A stretch of 64,000 bases of DNA from Corynebacterium silvaticum. Lineage in GTDB: Bacteria > Actinomycetota > Actinomycetes > Mycobacteriales > Mycobacteriaceae. A program made the translations under genes and the position numbers. The stretch is taken from the NCBI RefSeq assembly GCF_004382825.2, contig NZ_SDQO02000001.1, positions 744,001 through 808,000 on the forward strand. Reading direction: 5' to 3'. The notes beneath the pieces were generated by a model that saw nothing but the letters and a program-made list of their open reading frames with translations, searched no databases and had not been told where the DNA came from. Below, piece after piece: positions 9,118-19,112 of the stretch (its first letter is position 1; every line of letters starts with the position of its first letter).

Positions 9118-9546
9118 GTGGCAGCTTTGATTTGGTTAATCGCAGGTATCTCACTCATCGGTTTGGAATTGCTTGCTGGTGAGTTGACCTTTCTTATGCT
9201 CGGTCTTGGGGCTTTAGCTGCGGCTGGAGTCAGTTTTGCAGACGTGCCCCTTTGGGTGGAAGCGACAACCTTTGCCGCCACATCTATCGCTTTTCTTTTT
9301 GTCCTTAAACCAGCTCTTAAAAAGAGGCTTTATAAGCCTGCTGCGTTGGATACGTCCGCTCGCGCTCTCATCGGATCTGCGACTGAGGTTATTGAGCCTA
9401 TAACGGGAAATGGCGGGCAGGTTCGATTCGACGGATCCATATGGTCTGCGCGGAGCCTTGACCCGGGACATCATTTTGAACCGGGGCAATCGGTCACAGT
9501 AATAGAAATTGACGGTGCAACAGCAGTCGTCTGGAAGGACGCTTAG
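9118..9546 (+). CDS. NfeD-like membrane protein
   Basis: This 142-residue protein has an N-terminal membrane region (IWLIAGISLIGLELLAGELTF, then LMLGLGALAAAGV, then FAATSIAFLFVLKPAL) and a C-terminal OB-fold domain (about residues 80-142: ALIGSATEVIEPITGNGGQV to VTVIEIDGATAVVW). This is the short NfeD type. NfeD proteins work with SPFH/stomatin partners in membrane microdomain quality control. Here the partner gene starts immediately after the stop codon but is broken. The frame is open back to TTG at 9088; GTG at 9118 is preferred because it places the hydrophobic segment at the N-terminus. It matches Rv1487 in position. Confidence 0.85.
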   Translation: MAALIWLIAGISLIGLELLAGELTFLMLGLGALAAAGVSFADVPLWVEATTFAATSIAFLFVLKPALKKRLYKPAALDTSARALIGSATEVIEPITGNGGQVRFDGSIWSARSLDPGHHFEPGQSVTVIEIDGATAVVWKDA

Positions 9547-10744
9547 GTGTCTCTTATTTTTTTGGCGGTGGTGGTGGTCTTTGTTGCCCTGCTCATCGCA
9601 AAATCAATCGTCATTATTCCCCAAGGTGAGGCAGTCGTCATCGAGCGTCTTGGGCGTTATACAAAGACGGTTTCTGGCGGAGTAAGCCTCCTTGTTCCCT
9701 TCATCGATCGCGTTCGGGCAAAGGTGGATACAAGGGAACGCGTTGTGTCTTTCCCGCCTCAGGCAGTGATTACGCAAGATAACCTGACGGTTGCTATCGA
9801 TACGGTGGTGACCTTCCAAATTAACGACGCTGCTCGCGCCATCTACGGGGTAGATAATTACATCGTCGGCGTTGAACAGATATCGGTAGCCACGCTTCGC
9901 GACGTAGTAGGTGGCATGACCCTAGAAGAGACCTTGACATCGCGTGAAGTTATTAACCGGAGGCTGCGCGGCGAGCTGGACGCTGCTACCACCAAATGGG
10001 GTCTGCGCATCAGCCGAGTTGAGCTCAAGGCCATTGATCCGCCACCATCGATCCAGCAGTCGATGGAAATGCAGATGAAAGCTGACCGGGAAAACGCGCC
10101 ATGATTTTGACTGCAGAGGGTCGTCGGGAATCAGATATCCGTACTGCAGAGGGTGAGAAACAGGCTAAAATTCTTGCTGCAGAAGGCGAAAAGCATGCGG
10201 CCATTTTGGCAGCTGAAGCTGAGCGTGAGGCTACCATTTTGCGGGCGGAAGGCGACAGAGCAGCGAGGTATTTGGAAGCTCAAGGTGAAGCTCGGGCAAT
10301 CCAGAAAGTTAACGCAGCAATTAAGTCGGCTCAGGTAACCCCCGAGGTCTTGGCTTAGCAGTACCTGGAAAGCTGCCTAAGCTTGCTGAGGGCAAAGCAT
10401 CGACTATGTGGATGATCCCGAGCCAGTTTGGCGATTCTCTTGAACAATTCGCTAAAGCACTGGCTAAGAAAGACGATGATGGAGTTTTCCGGTACGAGAG
10501 CAGCGAGGTAGATCAACGCAGTCTCGACGTGGCGGAGGAAGATCACCATGAGGATTGGTTTAAAGCCTCATCGAATCCGGAAATCGAGGCAGCAGTAGCT
10601 GCAGCGAATAAGCCCGTGGACGAGCCCACGAGTGTTATGAGTTCTTCTGCAAAAGAAAAAGCAAGTGGCCAACCTGCAATTGAGCAGAAAATTCCTAGTC
10701 AGTCTGATGATTTGCTGTTAGATAATCCAGAAACTTTAGCGTAG
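9547..10744 (+). pseudogene. SPFH/band-7 (stomatin-like) gene, broken by two frameshifts and a stop
   Basis: This is the Rv1488-type partner of NfeD. Piece 1 (9547-10104) has the membrane anchor and SPFH core (VIIPQGEAVVIERLGRY, TLEETLTSREVINRRL). Piece 2 (10101-10358) has the helical heptads (AEGEKQAKILAAEGEKHAAI). Piece 3 (to 10744) has EKLPKLAEGKAS, IPSQFGDSLEQFAKAL and an acidic tail. The normal join DREKRAMILTAEGRR needs one more A in the run at 10091-10094. The normal EVLAYQYLEKLPKL needs TAC instead of TAG at 10356-10358 and one more A at 10369-10371. Three separate lesions make real decay likely. GTG at 9547 directly follows the nfeD stop codon. Confidence 0.85.
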
Positions 10745-10757
10745 CCACAAAGAAAAT

Positions 10758-10792
10758 AAGCCGTTGCCTCCTCTTACTGAAGGCAGCGGCTT
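10758..10792. terminator. Terminator between convergent genes
   Basis: The arms AAGCCGTTGCCT (10758-10769) and AGGCAGCGGCTT (10781-10792) form a 12-pair stem with one G-T pair and an 11-base loop. They are followed by TTTT on the plus strand and flanked by an A-rich run on the other side, so it may serve both converging genes. Confidence 0.8.
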
Positions 10793-10814
10793 TTCGCATT
10801 AGTCCGAGATGCCC

Positions 10815-11387
10815 CTAAGTATCTTCTCGGTTTGCTCGCTTAAGAATCTGTATGGCCAGTCGGTATCCAGAGAGTTCTGCTTGCCAGCCAGCTGCTTGTA
10901 GTCGCTGGCTCATTGCTTGTTTTGATATCCCTAATTCTGCTGCGGCTTCGTTTTGATTGAAACCCGAACGCATGAGGCTTGTTGCTTCTCGTCCCTCGGG
11001 CGTCCGACGTGAGAGAACATAGTTGATCAAGGAAAAAGCTGATTGGATGGAATCTGCCCAATTTTTATCATGTTTGACTTTTGCTTTGATCGTGCCACCG
11101 CGTGCGCGATTGCCTAATGCCGTGGCTGCTAAGCCGAGAGCATCGTCTCGTGTGGCAGTGGGGGAATCGAGCACGCCTATCCCTATCGTCCAGTCGCCTC
11201 CAGCGATGAGCGCCATGACTGTGTCACAGGCGGCTTCGGCTGTTGTGATAACAGACGCCATGTCTTCTGCTCCAACAACCGTAAACTCATCCACTCCTTT
11301 TAGCGTGCTTAACGCTCGTGCGGACTGTTGAACGAACTGAGCGCGTCGGCGCTCTCGTCCACGGTATCGCGCATGGATAGCGAACAA
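10815..11387 (-). CDS. Putative DNA-binding protein, SatD-like with C-terminal HTH
   Basis: The product has 190 residues. The N-terminal two thirds (RERRRAQFVQQSARAL, then GDWTIGIGVLDSPTATRDDALGLAATALGNRARGG) resembles SatD-type proteins, in which a cyclase-like fold precedes a DNA-binding end. The C-terminal part (GFNQNEAAAELGISKQAMSQRLQAAGW) is a convincing sigma-region-4-like helix-turn-helix. It is probably a cytosolic transcription regulator of unknown target. The neighbouring TVP38-type membrane gene lies upstream on the same strand, separated by a hairpin at 11426-11446. The family assignment is tentative; the HTH call is firm. Confidence 0.65.
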   Translation of the reverse strand: MFAIHARYRGRERRRAQFVQQSARALSTLKGVDEFTVVGAEDMASVITTAEAACDTVMALIAGGDWTIGIGVLDSPTATRDDALGLAATALGNRARGGTIKAKVKHDKNWADSIQSAFSLINYVLSRRTPEGREATSLMRSGFNQNEAAAELGISKQAMSQRLQAAGWQAELSGYRLAIQILKRANREDT

Positions 11388-11425
11388 GATACTTCCTTAT
11401 AAACTATAAAAATAAATGAAGGTTA

Positions 11426-11446
11426 AGGGGAAGATGACCTTCCCCT
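11426..11446 (-). terminator. Terminator after the TVP38-like gene
   Basis: The arms AGGGGAAG (11426-11433) and CTTCCCCT (11439-11446) are perfect 8-base complements with a 5-base loop. On the minus strand they are followed by TAACCTTCATTTATTTTTATAG, which is T-rich. Confidence 0.7.
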
Positions 11447-11477
11447 ACAAAACTATATGGATATGAGCATAGCCTAT

Positions 11478-12179
11478 CTACCGGCGCGTTTTAACCGGCA
11501 TGCGGGCGTCGATAAGCAATCCTAGAATGCCTAAGAATGCAAGCGAAGCTGAGAAGAGAAGAATTTTCGCATCTGCGCCGCGCAAGATGGAGTCTCCCAG
11601 AATAACAACCACGATGGTGCCGGGAGCAGAACCGACGAGCGTAGCTAGAGCGAAACCAAGAGGCGGAACTGCTGTCAGGGCAGCGACATAGTTCATGATG
11701 GAAAAGGGGACTCCGGCGATCATGCGCAATGACGCGACAGCCAGCCATCCCCGGTGGCGTAGGCGCTGGTTGATTCCAGAGACCGCTGGGTGAGTCAGTC
11801 TGGGTGCCATCCATTCGCCTAAGAGTTTGCGGATGATGAGCAAAGAGATGACTGCGGAGGCTGTTGTACACGTGAGTGCAACGATAATCCCTTTGATGGG
11901 ACCGAAAAGAATTCCTGCGGACAAGGTGAGAAGAGTGCGTGGTATCGGAAACTGGGTGATCCCGATGTATAGAAAAGCGAACAAAATCACAAAGGCGCTA
12001 CCGGCATCATCTGCCCACGACCTGAGCGTTTCTACGCTGGGGACATCTACGAGGATTGTAATGAGAATAAAAGCTATCCCTAGTGCGAAAACGCTAATAT
12101 TCTTAGCTGCACTCCATGACTTAATAGTGTTTAATCCATCACGAAAAATGCCCCAAGCAAAGTTAAAAAAACTGTTCAC
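11478..12179 (-). CDS. TVP38/TMEM64 (DedA-superfamily) membrane protein
   Basis: This 233-residue integral membrane protein has about six hydrophobic segments. The diagnostic central region is QFPIPRTLLTLSAGILFGPIKGIIVAL, followed by RLRHRGWLAVASLRMIAGVPFSIMNYVAAL, the SNARE-associated/VTT domain with its re-entrant FGP and helix-breaking P motifs. Bacterial VTT proteins are involved in lipid scrambling or carrier recycling at the membrane, but the substrate here is unknown. The start is GTG at 12179. It is divergent from mutA with a 224-base spacer and matches Rv1491c in position, just upstream of mutA. Confidence 0.88.
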   Translation of the reverse strand: MNSFFNFAWGIFRDGLNTIKSWSAAKNISVFALGIAFILITILVDVPSVETLRSWADDAGSAFVILFAFLYIGITQFPIPRTLLTLSAGILFGPIKGIIVALTCTTASAVISLLIIRKLLGEWMAPRLTHPAVSGINQRLRHRGWLAVASLRMIAGVPFSIMNYVAALTAVPPLGFALATLVGSAPGTIVVVILGDSILRGADAKILLFSASLAFLGILGLLIDARMPVKTRR

Positions 12180-12388
12180 GAGGCTTTACCTTAATGCCCG
12201 ATTCCACCCATTCGGGAAAAAGGCCACAGAAAAGAATTGATGCGGACTACACTTAGAGCTTGTTGTGAGGCATTAGGTGCTTTAGGTGATCTGGTGCCCA
12301 GCGCCACGACATATCAACTCAAGACACAAACGGAGCTTGGAGCTTGCCCCTTTTCCAGGAGCAAACCTCAAGCCCACAAATGTGAGGG

Positions 12389-12403
12389 GAGTGGGTCCCA
12401 CTC
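12389..12403 (+). promoter_or_regulatory. Palindrome abutting the mutA start codon
   Basis: GAGTGGG (12389-12395) and CCCACTC (12397-12403) are perfect 7-base complements around a single T and end exactly one base before the GTG start. The likely ribosome site GAGGGGAG (12384-12390) overlaps the left arm. It could be a DNA operator. As RNA, a stem with a realistic loop would still be short, so translational control is possible but unproven. Confidence 0.4.
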
Positions 12404-14218
12404 GTGACTGACACACGATTCGCCCAAACCGAAGAATTTGAAGCCCAGCAGCAGGCTTGGTACAAGGCTGTTGCCAAGGTTTTTGCCCGAGTACGTAAAC
12501 AAGACGTCGCCGATATACCGCTTGATATCTGGCGCAAGCTGATTCGTACAACCTATGACGGAATCAACGTTAACCCGCTGTATAACCGTGTTGATGAACT
12601 CGCTGAAGTCACTCTTCCTGGAGTCTTCCCGTTCACTCGCGGTGCACGCGGCGCAGGAGCTGAAGAAGGCGTTGGTTGGGGAGTGACCGAGTCTTTCGGT
12701 CCTTCCGCTTCGAATGAACAGCTTTTATCTGCGTTAGATAACGGTACGACTGACATCGTTATCTACGGCACTGAGGGCGTCGAAAAGCTGCTGAAGGGAG
12801 TACTTTTCCAGTACGCTCCAGTGCGGCTTAACTCGGGTGAGGCCACTGCCAGCGTGGCAGAGGAACTTTATAAGCTTGTCGACGCCCAGGATGCTGACCC
12901 CAAGCTGATCGAGCTGGGAGCTTCTCCGCTTTCTTCTTGGATCGATGGATCTGCCTCTGTTGACCTGCCCACTGCAGTGTCTTTGGCCGTTGGTGCAGCA
13001 GAACGCAAGAATACTCGTGCCATCCTGATTGATGCTGTTTCTTTCTCTAATCAGAGTGCTACGGATGCACAAGAAATCGGTTTGGCCCTTGCCGCTGGAG
13101 CTCAGTATCTCAGGGAACTCACCGCAGCAGGCCTGAGTGTCGCTGACGCACTCGATCAGCTGTCCTTCCGCTATGCGGTCACCGATGACCAGTTTGCCCA
13201 GATCTCTAAGCTACGCGCCGCACGTACCCTGTGGGCACGAGTTGCGGAAATCGTCGGTGCAGCAGATCACGGTAGCGCCCCGCTGCACGCTTTGACTGCT
13301 CCAGTCATGTTCTCTCAGCGTGATCCATGGGTCAACATGCTGCGTTCGACGGTTGCTGCTTTTGCCGGTGGCGTTGGCGGTGCTCATGATGTTGAGGTGC
13401 TGTGCTTTGACTGGGCAATTCCAGGTGGCCTTCCTAAGATTTCTCGCCCATTTGCGCATCGTATCGCGCGTAACACCAACCTACTTCTTCTGGAAGAGTC
13501 CCACCTAGGCCATGTTATCGATCCGGCTGGCGGTAGCTACTACGTGGAGAAACTCACCTCGGAAATCGCCGAGAAAGCGTGGAAGGTTTTCACTGAGATT
13601 GAAGCTCAAGGTGGTTTCACCGCAGCCTTCGAATCCGGTGCGCTTACGTCCATGTTGGATGAGGCCCACGAGGCAATCCGAAACGACATCGCTCATCGCA
13701 CTAAGAAGATCACTGCGATTAACGAGTTCCCCAACCTTGCAGAGGCTCCGCTTCCCGCAGAGCTGCGCGTGGAACCAACCCACGTTCGTCGCTGGGGCGC
13801 GCAGTTTGAGGCATTGCGCAACCGCTCAGATGCGTTCATGGAAGTTCATGGGAAACGCCCAGCAGCGGCGCTTATTCCACTAGGCCCACTAGCCAAGCAC
13901 AACATCCGTACAGGGTTTATCACCAACCTATTGGGTACCGGCGGTATTGAGGCCCTCAACCCCGGTCAGGTCACGCCGGGAACCCCCGAGTTCGAGCAGG
14001 CAGCACATTCGGCTTCTATTGCCGTGATCTGTGGAACAGACGCGGAATACGATGCCTCTGGTGCAGAAGCTTTTGCTGCATTGCGCGAAGCAGGCGTTGA
14101 GACCATTTTGCTGGCTGGCTCACCAGGGCATGATTTCGAGCCGGATGATTATTACTTGAACCTCAAGATCGACGCAGGCGCTACGTTGACTAACCTGCTC
14201 GACAAGTTGGGAGCATAA
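12404..14218 (+). CDS. mutA: Methylmalonyl-CoA mutase small subunit
   Basis: This is the non-catalytic (beta) subunit of the heterodimeric B12-dependent mutase that interconverts (R)-methylmalonyl-CoA and succinyl-CoA. The 604-residue protein has the mutase TIM barrel ([28 protein letters not shown]-type turns, [32 protein letters not shown]) and a C-terminal Rossmann-like domain. That domain lacks the DxHxxG cobalamin motif, as expected for this subunit: where MutB has GQDGHDRG the corresponding region reads differently ([12 protein letters not shown]). The start is GTG at 12404. mutB begins 5 bases after the stop, so the two subunits are co-translated. Confidence 0.96.
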   Translation: MTDTRFAQTEEFEAQQQAWYKAVAKVFARVRKQDVADIPLDIWRKLIRTTYDGINVNPLYNRVDELAEVTLPGVFPFTRGARGAGAEEGVGWGVTESFGPSASNEQLLSALDNGTTDIVIYGTEGVEKLLKGVLFQYAPVRLNSGEATASVAEELYKLVDAQDADPKLIELGASPLSSWIDGSASVDLPTAVSLAVGAAERKNTRAILIDAVSFSNQSATDAQEIGLALAAGAQYLRELTAAGLSVADALDQLSFRYAVTDDQFAQISKLRAARTLWARVAEIVGAADHGSAPLHALTAPVMFSQRDPWVNMLRSTVAAFAGGVGGAHDVEVLCFDWAIPGGLPKISRPFAHRIARNTNLLLLEESHLGHVIDPAGGSYYVEKLTSEIAEKAWKVFTEIEAQGGFTAAFESGALTSMLDEAHEAIRNDIAHRTKKITAINEFPNLAEAPLPAELRVEPTHVRRWGAQFEALRNRSDAFMEVHGKRPAAALIPLGPLAKHNIRTGFITNLLGTGGIEALNPGQVTPGTPEFEQAAHSASIAVICGTDAEYDASGAEAFAALREAGVETILLAGSPGHDFEPDDYYLNLKIDAGATLTNLLDKLGA

Positions 14219-14223
14219 GCACA

Positions 14224-16431
14224 ATGAACACCATCCCAAATTTCGCTGAGTACTCTGCAGCCGCTGAGACAAAAGCTGCGGACAACGCTGATTCTTTGCG
14301 CGAACAAGTATGGACCACCCCAGAGGGCATTGACGTCCCGCGTGTATTTAACCGCGACGATCGTGATGATTCAGTCCCGGCTGAACAGCTGGATTCTTTC
14401 CCCGGCATGGTTCCTTTTATGCGTGGCCCCTATCCCACCATGTACACCAACCAGCCATGGACAATCCGCCAGTACGCGGGCTTTTCCACGGCCGCCGAGT
14501 CCAATGCCTTTTATCGCCGTAACCTTGCCGCTGGCCAGAAAGGCCTGTCGGTCGCTTTTGACCTAGCTACTCACCGTGGCTACGACTCAGATAATGAGCG
14601 CGTTGTCGGCGACGTCGGTATGGCAGGCGTGGCCATTGACTCGATTCTGGATATGCGAGAACTATTCGCCGGTATTGATCTCGGCAGGGTTTCGGTGTCC
14701 ATGACCATGAACGGCGCAGTTCTTCCAGTCCTGGCTTTTTATATCGTGACTGCAGAGGAACAAGGAGTTGCTCCTGAGCAACTGGCCGGAACTATTCAGA
14801 ACGATATTCTGAAAGAGTTCATGGTTCGTAACACCTACATTTATCCGCCGAAGCCGTCCATGCGCATCATCTCAAATATTTTCGAGTACACCTCGATGAA
14901 GATGCCGCGGTTTAACTCGATTTCGATTTCTGGCTACCACATTCAAGAGGCTGGAGCTACGGCAGATCTTGAGCTTGCCTACACGCTTGCAGACGGAATC
15001 GAATATATTCGTGCCGGTAAAGACGTCGGACTGGACGTGGACAAGTTTGCCCCCCGTCTCTCCTTCTTCTGGGGTATCTCCATGAACACGTTTATGGAGA
15101 TCGCAAAGCTGCGCGCGGGACGCCTTTTGTGGAGCGAACTGGTTGCCAAGTTCGACCCGAAGAACCCTAAGTCGCAGTCTCTGCGTACCCACTCGCAGAC
15201 CTCAGGTTGGTCCCTGACTGCGCAGGATGTGTACAACAATGTGGCTCGTACGGCGGTTGAAGCCATGGGTGCCACACAAGGACACACTCAGTCGCTGCAC
15301 ACCAACGCTCTCGACGAGGCCCTTGCGCTACCGACCGACTTCTCTGCACGTATCGCGCGTAATACCCAGCTTCTTTTGCAGCAGGAATCTGGAACCACAG
15401 CTCCAGTCGACCCATGGGCTGGTTCCTATTACATCGAATGGCTGACAGAACAACTCGCTGAGCGAGCACGTGCTCACATCGAGGAAGTCGAGGCCGCAGG
15501 TGGCATGGCCCAGGCAACCATCGAGGGAATTCCGAAGCTTCGCATTGAGGAATCTGCTGCTCGTACCCAGGCACGAATTGATTCCGGGCGTCAAGCGCTC
15601 ATCGGCGTGAACAAGTACGTTGTTGAGGAAGACGAGCAGATTGAAGTCCTCAAGGTTGACAACACGAAGGTGCGCGCTGAGCAGATCGAGAAGTTAGCTA
15701 AGTTGCGTGCAGAGCGTGACGAGGCTGAAGTGAAACGCACCCTTGACGCTTTGACAGAAGCTGCCCGCATGGAGACCAAGAAGCCAGGCGATCTGGATCA
15801 TAACCTCCTTAAGCTCGCGGTCGACTGTGCTCGCGCAAAATGCTCAATCGGTGAAATCTCGGACGCACTCGAAGATGTTTTCGGCCGTCACGAGGCAGAA
15901 ATCCGTACGCTATCTGGCGTATACAAGGAAGAAGTCGGAAAGGAAGGTGCTGTGGGGAACGTCGATAAGGCTATCGCTATGGCAGACGCCTTTGAAGCGG
16001 AAGAAGGCCGCCGCCCGCGTATCTTCATAGCCAAGATGGGTCAGGATGGACACGACCGTGGTCAGAAAGTCGTTGCTTCCGCTTATGCCGACCTTGGCAT
16101 GGACGTTGACGTCGGACCGCTCTTCCAGACTCCTGCAGAGGCGGCACGGGCTGCAGTAGACGCCGATGTCCATGTCGTTGGCGTGTCGTCTCTAGCTGCA
16201 GGTCACCTCACCTTGGTACCTGCGTTGAAGGAAGAATTGGCAAAGCTCGGTCGTGAGGACATCATGATTGTTGTCGGTGGTGTGATCCCACCGGGTGACT
16301 TCCAAGAGCTTTACGACGACGGTGCTGTGGCAATTTACCCACCAGGTACCGTCATCGCAGAAGCAGCGATCGACATGCTGACTAAGCTGTCAGCAAATCT
16401 TGGCATCGAGCTTCAGGTCGATGAAGCTTAG
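14224..16431 (+). CDS. mutB: Methylmalonyl-CoA mutase large (catalytic) subunit
   Basis: The catalytic subunit carries adenosylcobalamin. The 735-residue protein shows [59 protein letters not shown]-type barrel sequence and [17 protein letters not shown]. The B12-binding domain has the DxHxxG motif, with the cobalt-ligand histidine at residue 610 (GQDGHDRG), the same number as in the Propionibacterium enzyme. The [12 protein letters not shown] and GGVIPPGD elements of the cobalamin domain are intact. It follows mutA at 5 bases. Together they form the propionate/methylmalonyl branch and depend on the B12 pathway represented further along by cobL, cobM and cobK. Confidence 0.98.
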   Translation: MNTIPNFAEYSAAAETKAADNADSLREQVWTTPEGIDVPRVFNRDDRDDSVPAEQLDSFPGMVPFMRGPYPTMYTNQPWTIRQYAGFSTAAESNAFYRRNLAAGQKGLSVAFDLATHRGYDSDNERVVGDVGMAGVAIDSILDMRELFAGIDLGRVSVSMTMNGAVLPVLAFYIVTAEEQGVAPEQLAGTIQNDILKEFMVRNTYIYPPKPSMRIISNIFEYTSMKMPRFNSISISGYHIQEAGATADLELAYTLADGIEYIRAGKDVGLDVDKFAPRLSFFWGISMNTFMEIAKLRAGRLLWSELVAKFDPKNPKSQSLRTHSQTSGWSLTAQDVYNNVARTAVEAMGATQGHTQSLHTNALDEALALPTDFSARIARNTQLLLQQESGTTAPVDPWAGSYYIEWLTEQLAERARAHIEEVEAAGGMAQATIEGIPKLRIEESAARTQARIDSGRQALIGVNKYVVEEDEQIEVLKVDNTKVRAEQIEKLAKLRAERDEAEVKRTLDALTEAARMETKKPGDLDHNLLKLAVDCARAKCSIGEISDALEDVFGRHEAEIRTLSGVYKEEVGKEGAVGNVDKAIAMADAFEAEEGRRPRIFIAKMGQDGHDRGQKVVASAYADLGMDVDVGPLFQTPAEAARAAVDADVHVVGVSSLAAGHLTLVPALKEELAKLGREDIMIVVGGVIPPGDFQELYDDGAVAIYPPGTVIAEAAIDMLTKLSANLGIELQVDEA

Positions 16432-16448
16432 TTAAACCATGCCAACCT

Positions 16449-16482
16449 CGTCACCGGTCGCTCTTGTGCGCGGCCGGTGACG
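16449..16482 (+). terminator. Hairpin between mutB and meaB
   Basis: The arms CGTCACCGG (16449-16457) and CCGGTGACG (16474-16482) are perfect 9-base complements with a 16-base loop, followed by TCGTTTTCG. It lies 26 bases before meaB and may be a partial terminator that lowers chaperone relative to mutase. Confidence 0.6.
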
Positions 16483-16507
16483 TCGTTTTCGACGGGAAGG
16501 ATGAGCC

Positions 16508-17611
16508 ATGACTATGGACAATGAATACCTCGAGCATCACTTAGGTTCCCTCATGACCACTTCGGGAACAGACCTAGGGGAAGCAACATCGGTTCCTCCA
16601 GAGATTGTTAAACGCGCCCGCCGTCGTATAGACGTGGATGAGCTCTTTGAAGGCGTTCGTCGGTGTGACCGCACCCTTATGTCACGCGCAATTACGCTGC
16701 TGGAGTCGACAGCCGCAGCACACCGCGTACTGGCGCAGGAACTACTGGTTAGGTTGCTGCCCTTTAGCGGAAAAGCACTGCGAGTGGGAATCACTGGTGT
16801 TCCGGGAGTCGGCAAATCGACTTTCATTGAGGCTCTCGGGATGAAGTTGATCACTGAGGGCCATAAAGTCGCGGTGTTAGCTATTGATCCTTCCTCGACC
16901 AAAACCCGAGGCTCTATCCTTGGCGATAAGACTCGAATGGCCAAGTTAGCGCGGGAAGAGAACGCGTTTATCCGCCCATCACCGTCAGCAGGAACGCTAG
17001 GTGGCGTGGCCAAAGCTACCCGGGAATCCATGGTGGTCTTTGAAGCCGCTGGTTATGACGTCATCCTCGTGGAGACCGTGGGCGTGGGGCAGTCAGAGGT
17101 AGCGGTTTCTCAGATGGTGGATTGCTTTACCTTTTTGGCACTTGCTGGCGCTGGGGATCAGCTCCAGGGAATTAAAAAAGGTGTCCTGGAAATGGCTGAT
17201 CTCGTCGCAATCAATAAAGCCGATGGCCCCAACCTGAAAAACGCCAAGCGTGCTGCTAGGGAACTGGGTGCTGCGATGCGGATGGTTCGCCAAGAAAGCG
17301 ACTTGTGGCACCCTCCAACCATGACGATGTCTGCGGTGGAACATGAAGGGGTGGAAGAGTTCTGGGATCATGTCCAGGAGCACCACAAAGTAATGCTGGA
17401 CTCAGGCACTTTCGAGCACACCCGCAGAGAGCAACAAGTCCAATGGATGTGGTCGATGGTGCACGAGACGCTGTTGCAGCGATTGAACGCAGATCCTGAG
17501 GTTAGTTCTGTCCGCAAACTCGTGGAGACGCAATTACGACAAGCTCAGATAACACCAACCCTTGGTGCAGAAAAGATTCTTCGGGCTTTCGATCGCAGAG
17601 ACGAGCATTGA
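16508..17611 (+). CDS. meaB: MeaB, G-protein chaperone of methylmalonyl-CoA mutase
   Basis: MeaB (ArgK/MMAA family) uses GTP to gate cofactor loading and protect the B12 mutase. The P-loop GVPGVGKST is at about residues 98-106, followed by AIDPSSTKTRGSILGDKTRM (switch region), a DVILVETVGVGQSE block (Walker B/switch II) and NKADG for guanine specificity. The length of 367 residues is standard. The start is ATG at 16508 after GGAAGG. Its position directly downstream of mutAB confirms its job. It converges on a minus-strand pseudogene with 9 bases between stops. Confidence 0.96.
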   Translation: MTMDNEYLEHHLGSLMTTSGTDLGEATSVPPEIVKRARRRIDVDELFEGVRRCDRTLMSRAITLLESTAAAHRVLAQELLVRLLPFSGKALRVGITGVPGVGKSTFIEALGMKLITEGHKVAVLAIDPSSTKTRGSILGDKTRMAKLAREENAFIRPSPSAGTLGGVAKATRESMVVFEAAGYDVILVETVGVGQSEVAVSQMVDCFTFLALAGAGDQLQGIKKGVLEMADLVAINKADGPNLKNAKRAARELGAAMRMVRQESDLWHPPTMTMSAVEHEGVEEFWDHVQEHHKVMLDSGTFEHTRREQQVQWMWSMVHETLLQRLNADPEVSSVRKLVETQLRQAQITPTLGAEKILRAFDRRDEH

Positions 17612-17620
17612 TACAGCTGC

Positions 17621-19093
17621 CTACCAGGGATGTGGCCTATAGTCTTTGAGGAAGCAGCCATAAAGATCGACCCCATTTTCGCCTTGGACTATGGGGTCGT
17701 AGACCCTGGCAGCACCGTCGACTAGATCAAGCGGTGCTCGGAAGCCTTCGTCAGCGAGACGTGTCTTTGTTGTGTGCGGGCGCTCGTCGGTAATCCATCC
17801 CGTATCTACGGCGGTGACCAGGACACCATGCTCGAACATTTCGGTGGCCGTGGTTCGCGTCAACATATTGAGCGCCGCTTTAGCCATGTTTGTGTGAGGA
17901 TGGCCTGGTCCTTTGTATCCTCGGCCAAAAACTCCCTCCATGGCAGAGACATTGACCACGTATTTTCGACGCGCAGACGATGCCTCTAAAGCTGGGCGGA
18001 GCCTGTTAAAGAGGATGAAAGGCGCGGTGGCATTGCATAGCTGAACTTCCAGCATTTCTACAGGATCTATATCTCCGACTTTCGCTACCCAAGAGTTATG
18101 GTTGACCAAGTCGGGGATAAGACCGCCTGCGTCCACGCCGTGGGAGTCATTCCCTGCACGCATCGCCAGTGCCGCTATGCGCTGAGCATCGTTAGTGTCC
18201 AGGACTCCGGGGCTGTCCATGAGGCTTTGGTGGTTTTTCTTGTGCTCCAAAGACTCCGGATGAAGATTCGTTGCGACACCCAGTTCAAGAAGCTACATCA
18301 TTCTGCAGCCCGCTAAGCGGCTGTGCTTCCGCGGACACCAACCCTGAATATGCTCCAGGCGATCTCCGAACGGTTTGGGCAGCATTATTGATAAGGATGT
18401 CTAGCGGGGATTCTCCTACCATGGCGGCAAGCTCCTCGACGCGTGCCGGGGGTTGCGCAAATCAATCCCTACGATGCGCAAGCGCTCAAGCCACTCGGAG
18501 GAGTCTGGTATTGCGGTAAACCTACGGACAGCGTCCTTAGGAAAGCGGGTAGTGATGGTCAGATGGGCGCCGTCGCGAAGCAATTTAAGCGCTATATACA
18601 TGCCGATCTTTGCGCGTCCACCAGTCAAGAGTGCTCGCCTGCCTGTCAGGTCCACGCGCTGTTCACGGCGCTGCCGATTATCACTGGCGCAGTCCGGGCA
18701 GAGTTGATGATGGAAGGAATCGACCAAGGTATATGGTTGCTTGCAAATATAACAGTTATGCGATTTGTTGAGTCTTCCGGCAAACCCATGGGGTGTGGCT
18801 ACCGCGCCGACTTCAAGCGGGATGGGCTTTTGGCCTTGCGGGGCAATGAGAAGGTCCGCTGTTTCATCGTCAATCCGGCGAGGGTTGGCCGTTGCAGTCG
18901 CGGCAAGCACTTGAGCGTCGGCAAGCCTTCTTTGCTGCTTTGCGACGCTCCTGCGGTTCTTTTTTACCGTCTTAAAAAGCTTGCTCACAGCGTGATGCAA
19001 CGTGACAGCCTGAGGATGATCTTGGGGCAAGTCGCCGGCTTCTTTTAAGACTCGTAGCGCAATATCCAACTCGTCTGGATTGATGTCGGTCAT
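17621..19093 (-). pseudogene. Zinc-ribbon/SDR fusion oxidoreductase, broken by two frameshifts
   Basis: Read from 19093, the gene encodes a helical N-terminus. About residues 117-138 form a probable zinc ribbon (CYICKQPYTL, then QLCPDC). An SDR domain follows from about residue 150 (GRRALLTGGRAKIGMYIALKLL). Frame 1 fails at the C-run at 18448-18452, where one more C restores LRNPPARVEELAAMVGESPLDILINNAAQTVRRSPGAYS. Frame 2 fails near 18287-18288, where removing one T gives DVASELGVATN and leads into frame 3 (NAMEGV-type region VVNVSAMEGVFGRGYKGPGHPHTNMAKAALNML, carrying the catalytic Ser, His/Tyr region and Lys). Corynebacterial homologues are, as I recall, single proteins of about 480 residues. 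The substrate is unknown. Confidence 0.8.
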
Positions 19094-19112
19094 TTGCTCT
19101 ACTTTATCGTCG

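Noticed and set aside
13211-13459. Minus-strand frame inside mutA
   Set aside because: It is a shadow of the mutA frame without family resemblance or a ribosome site.
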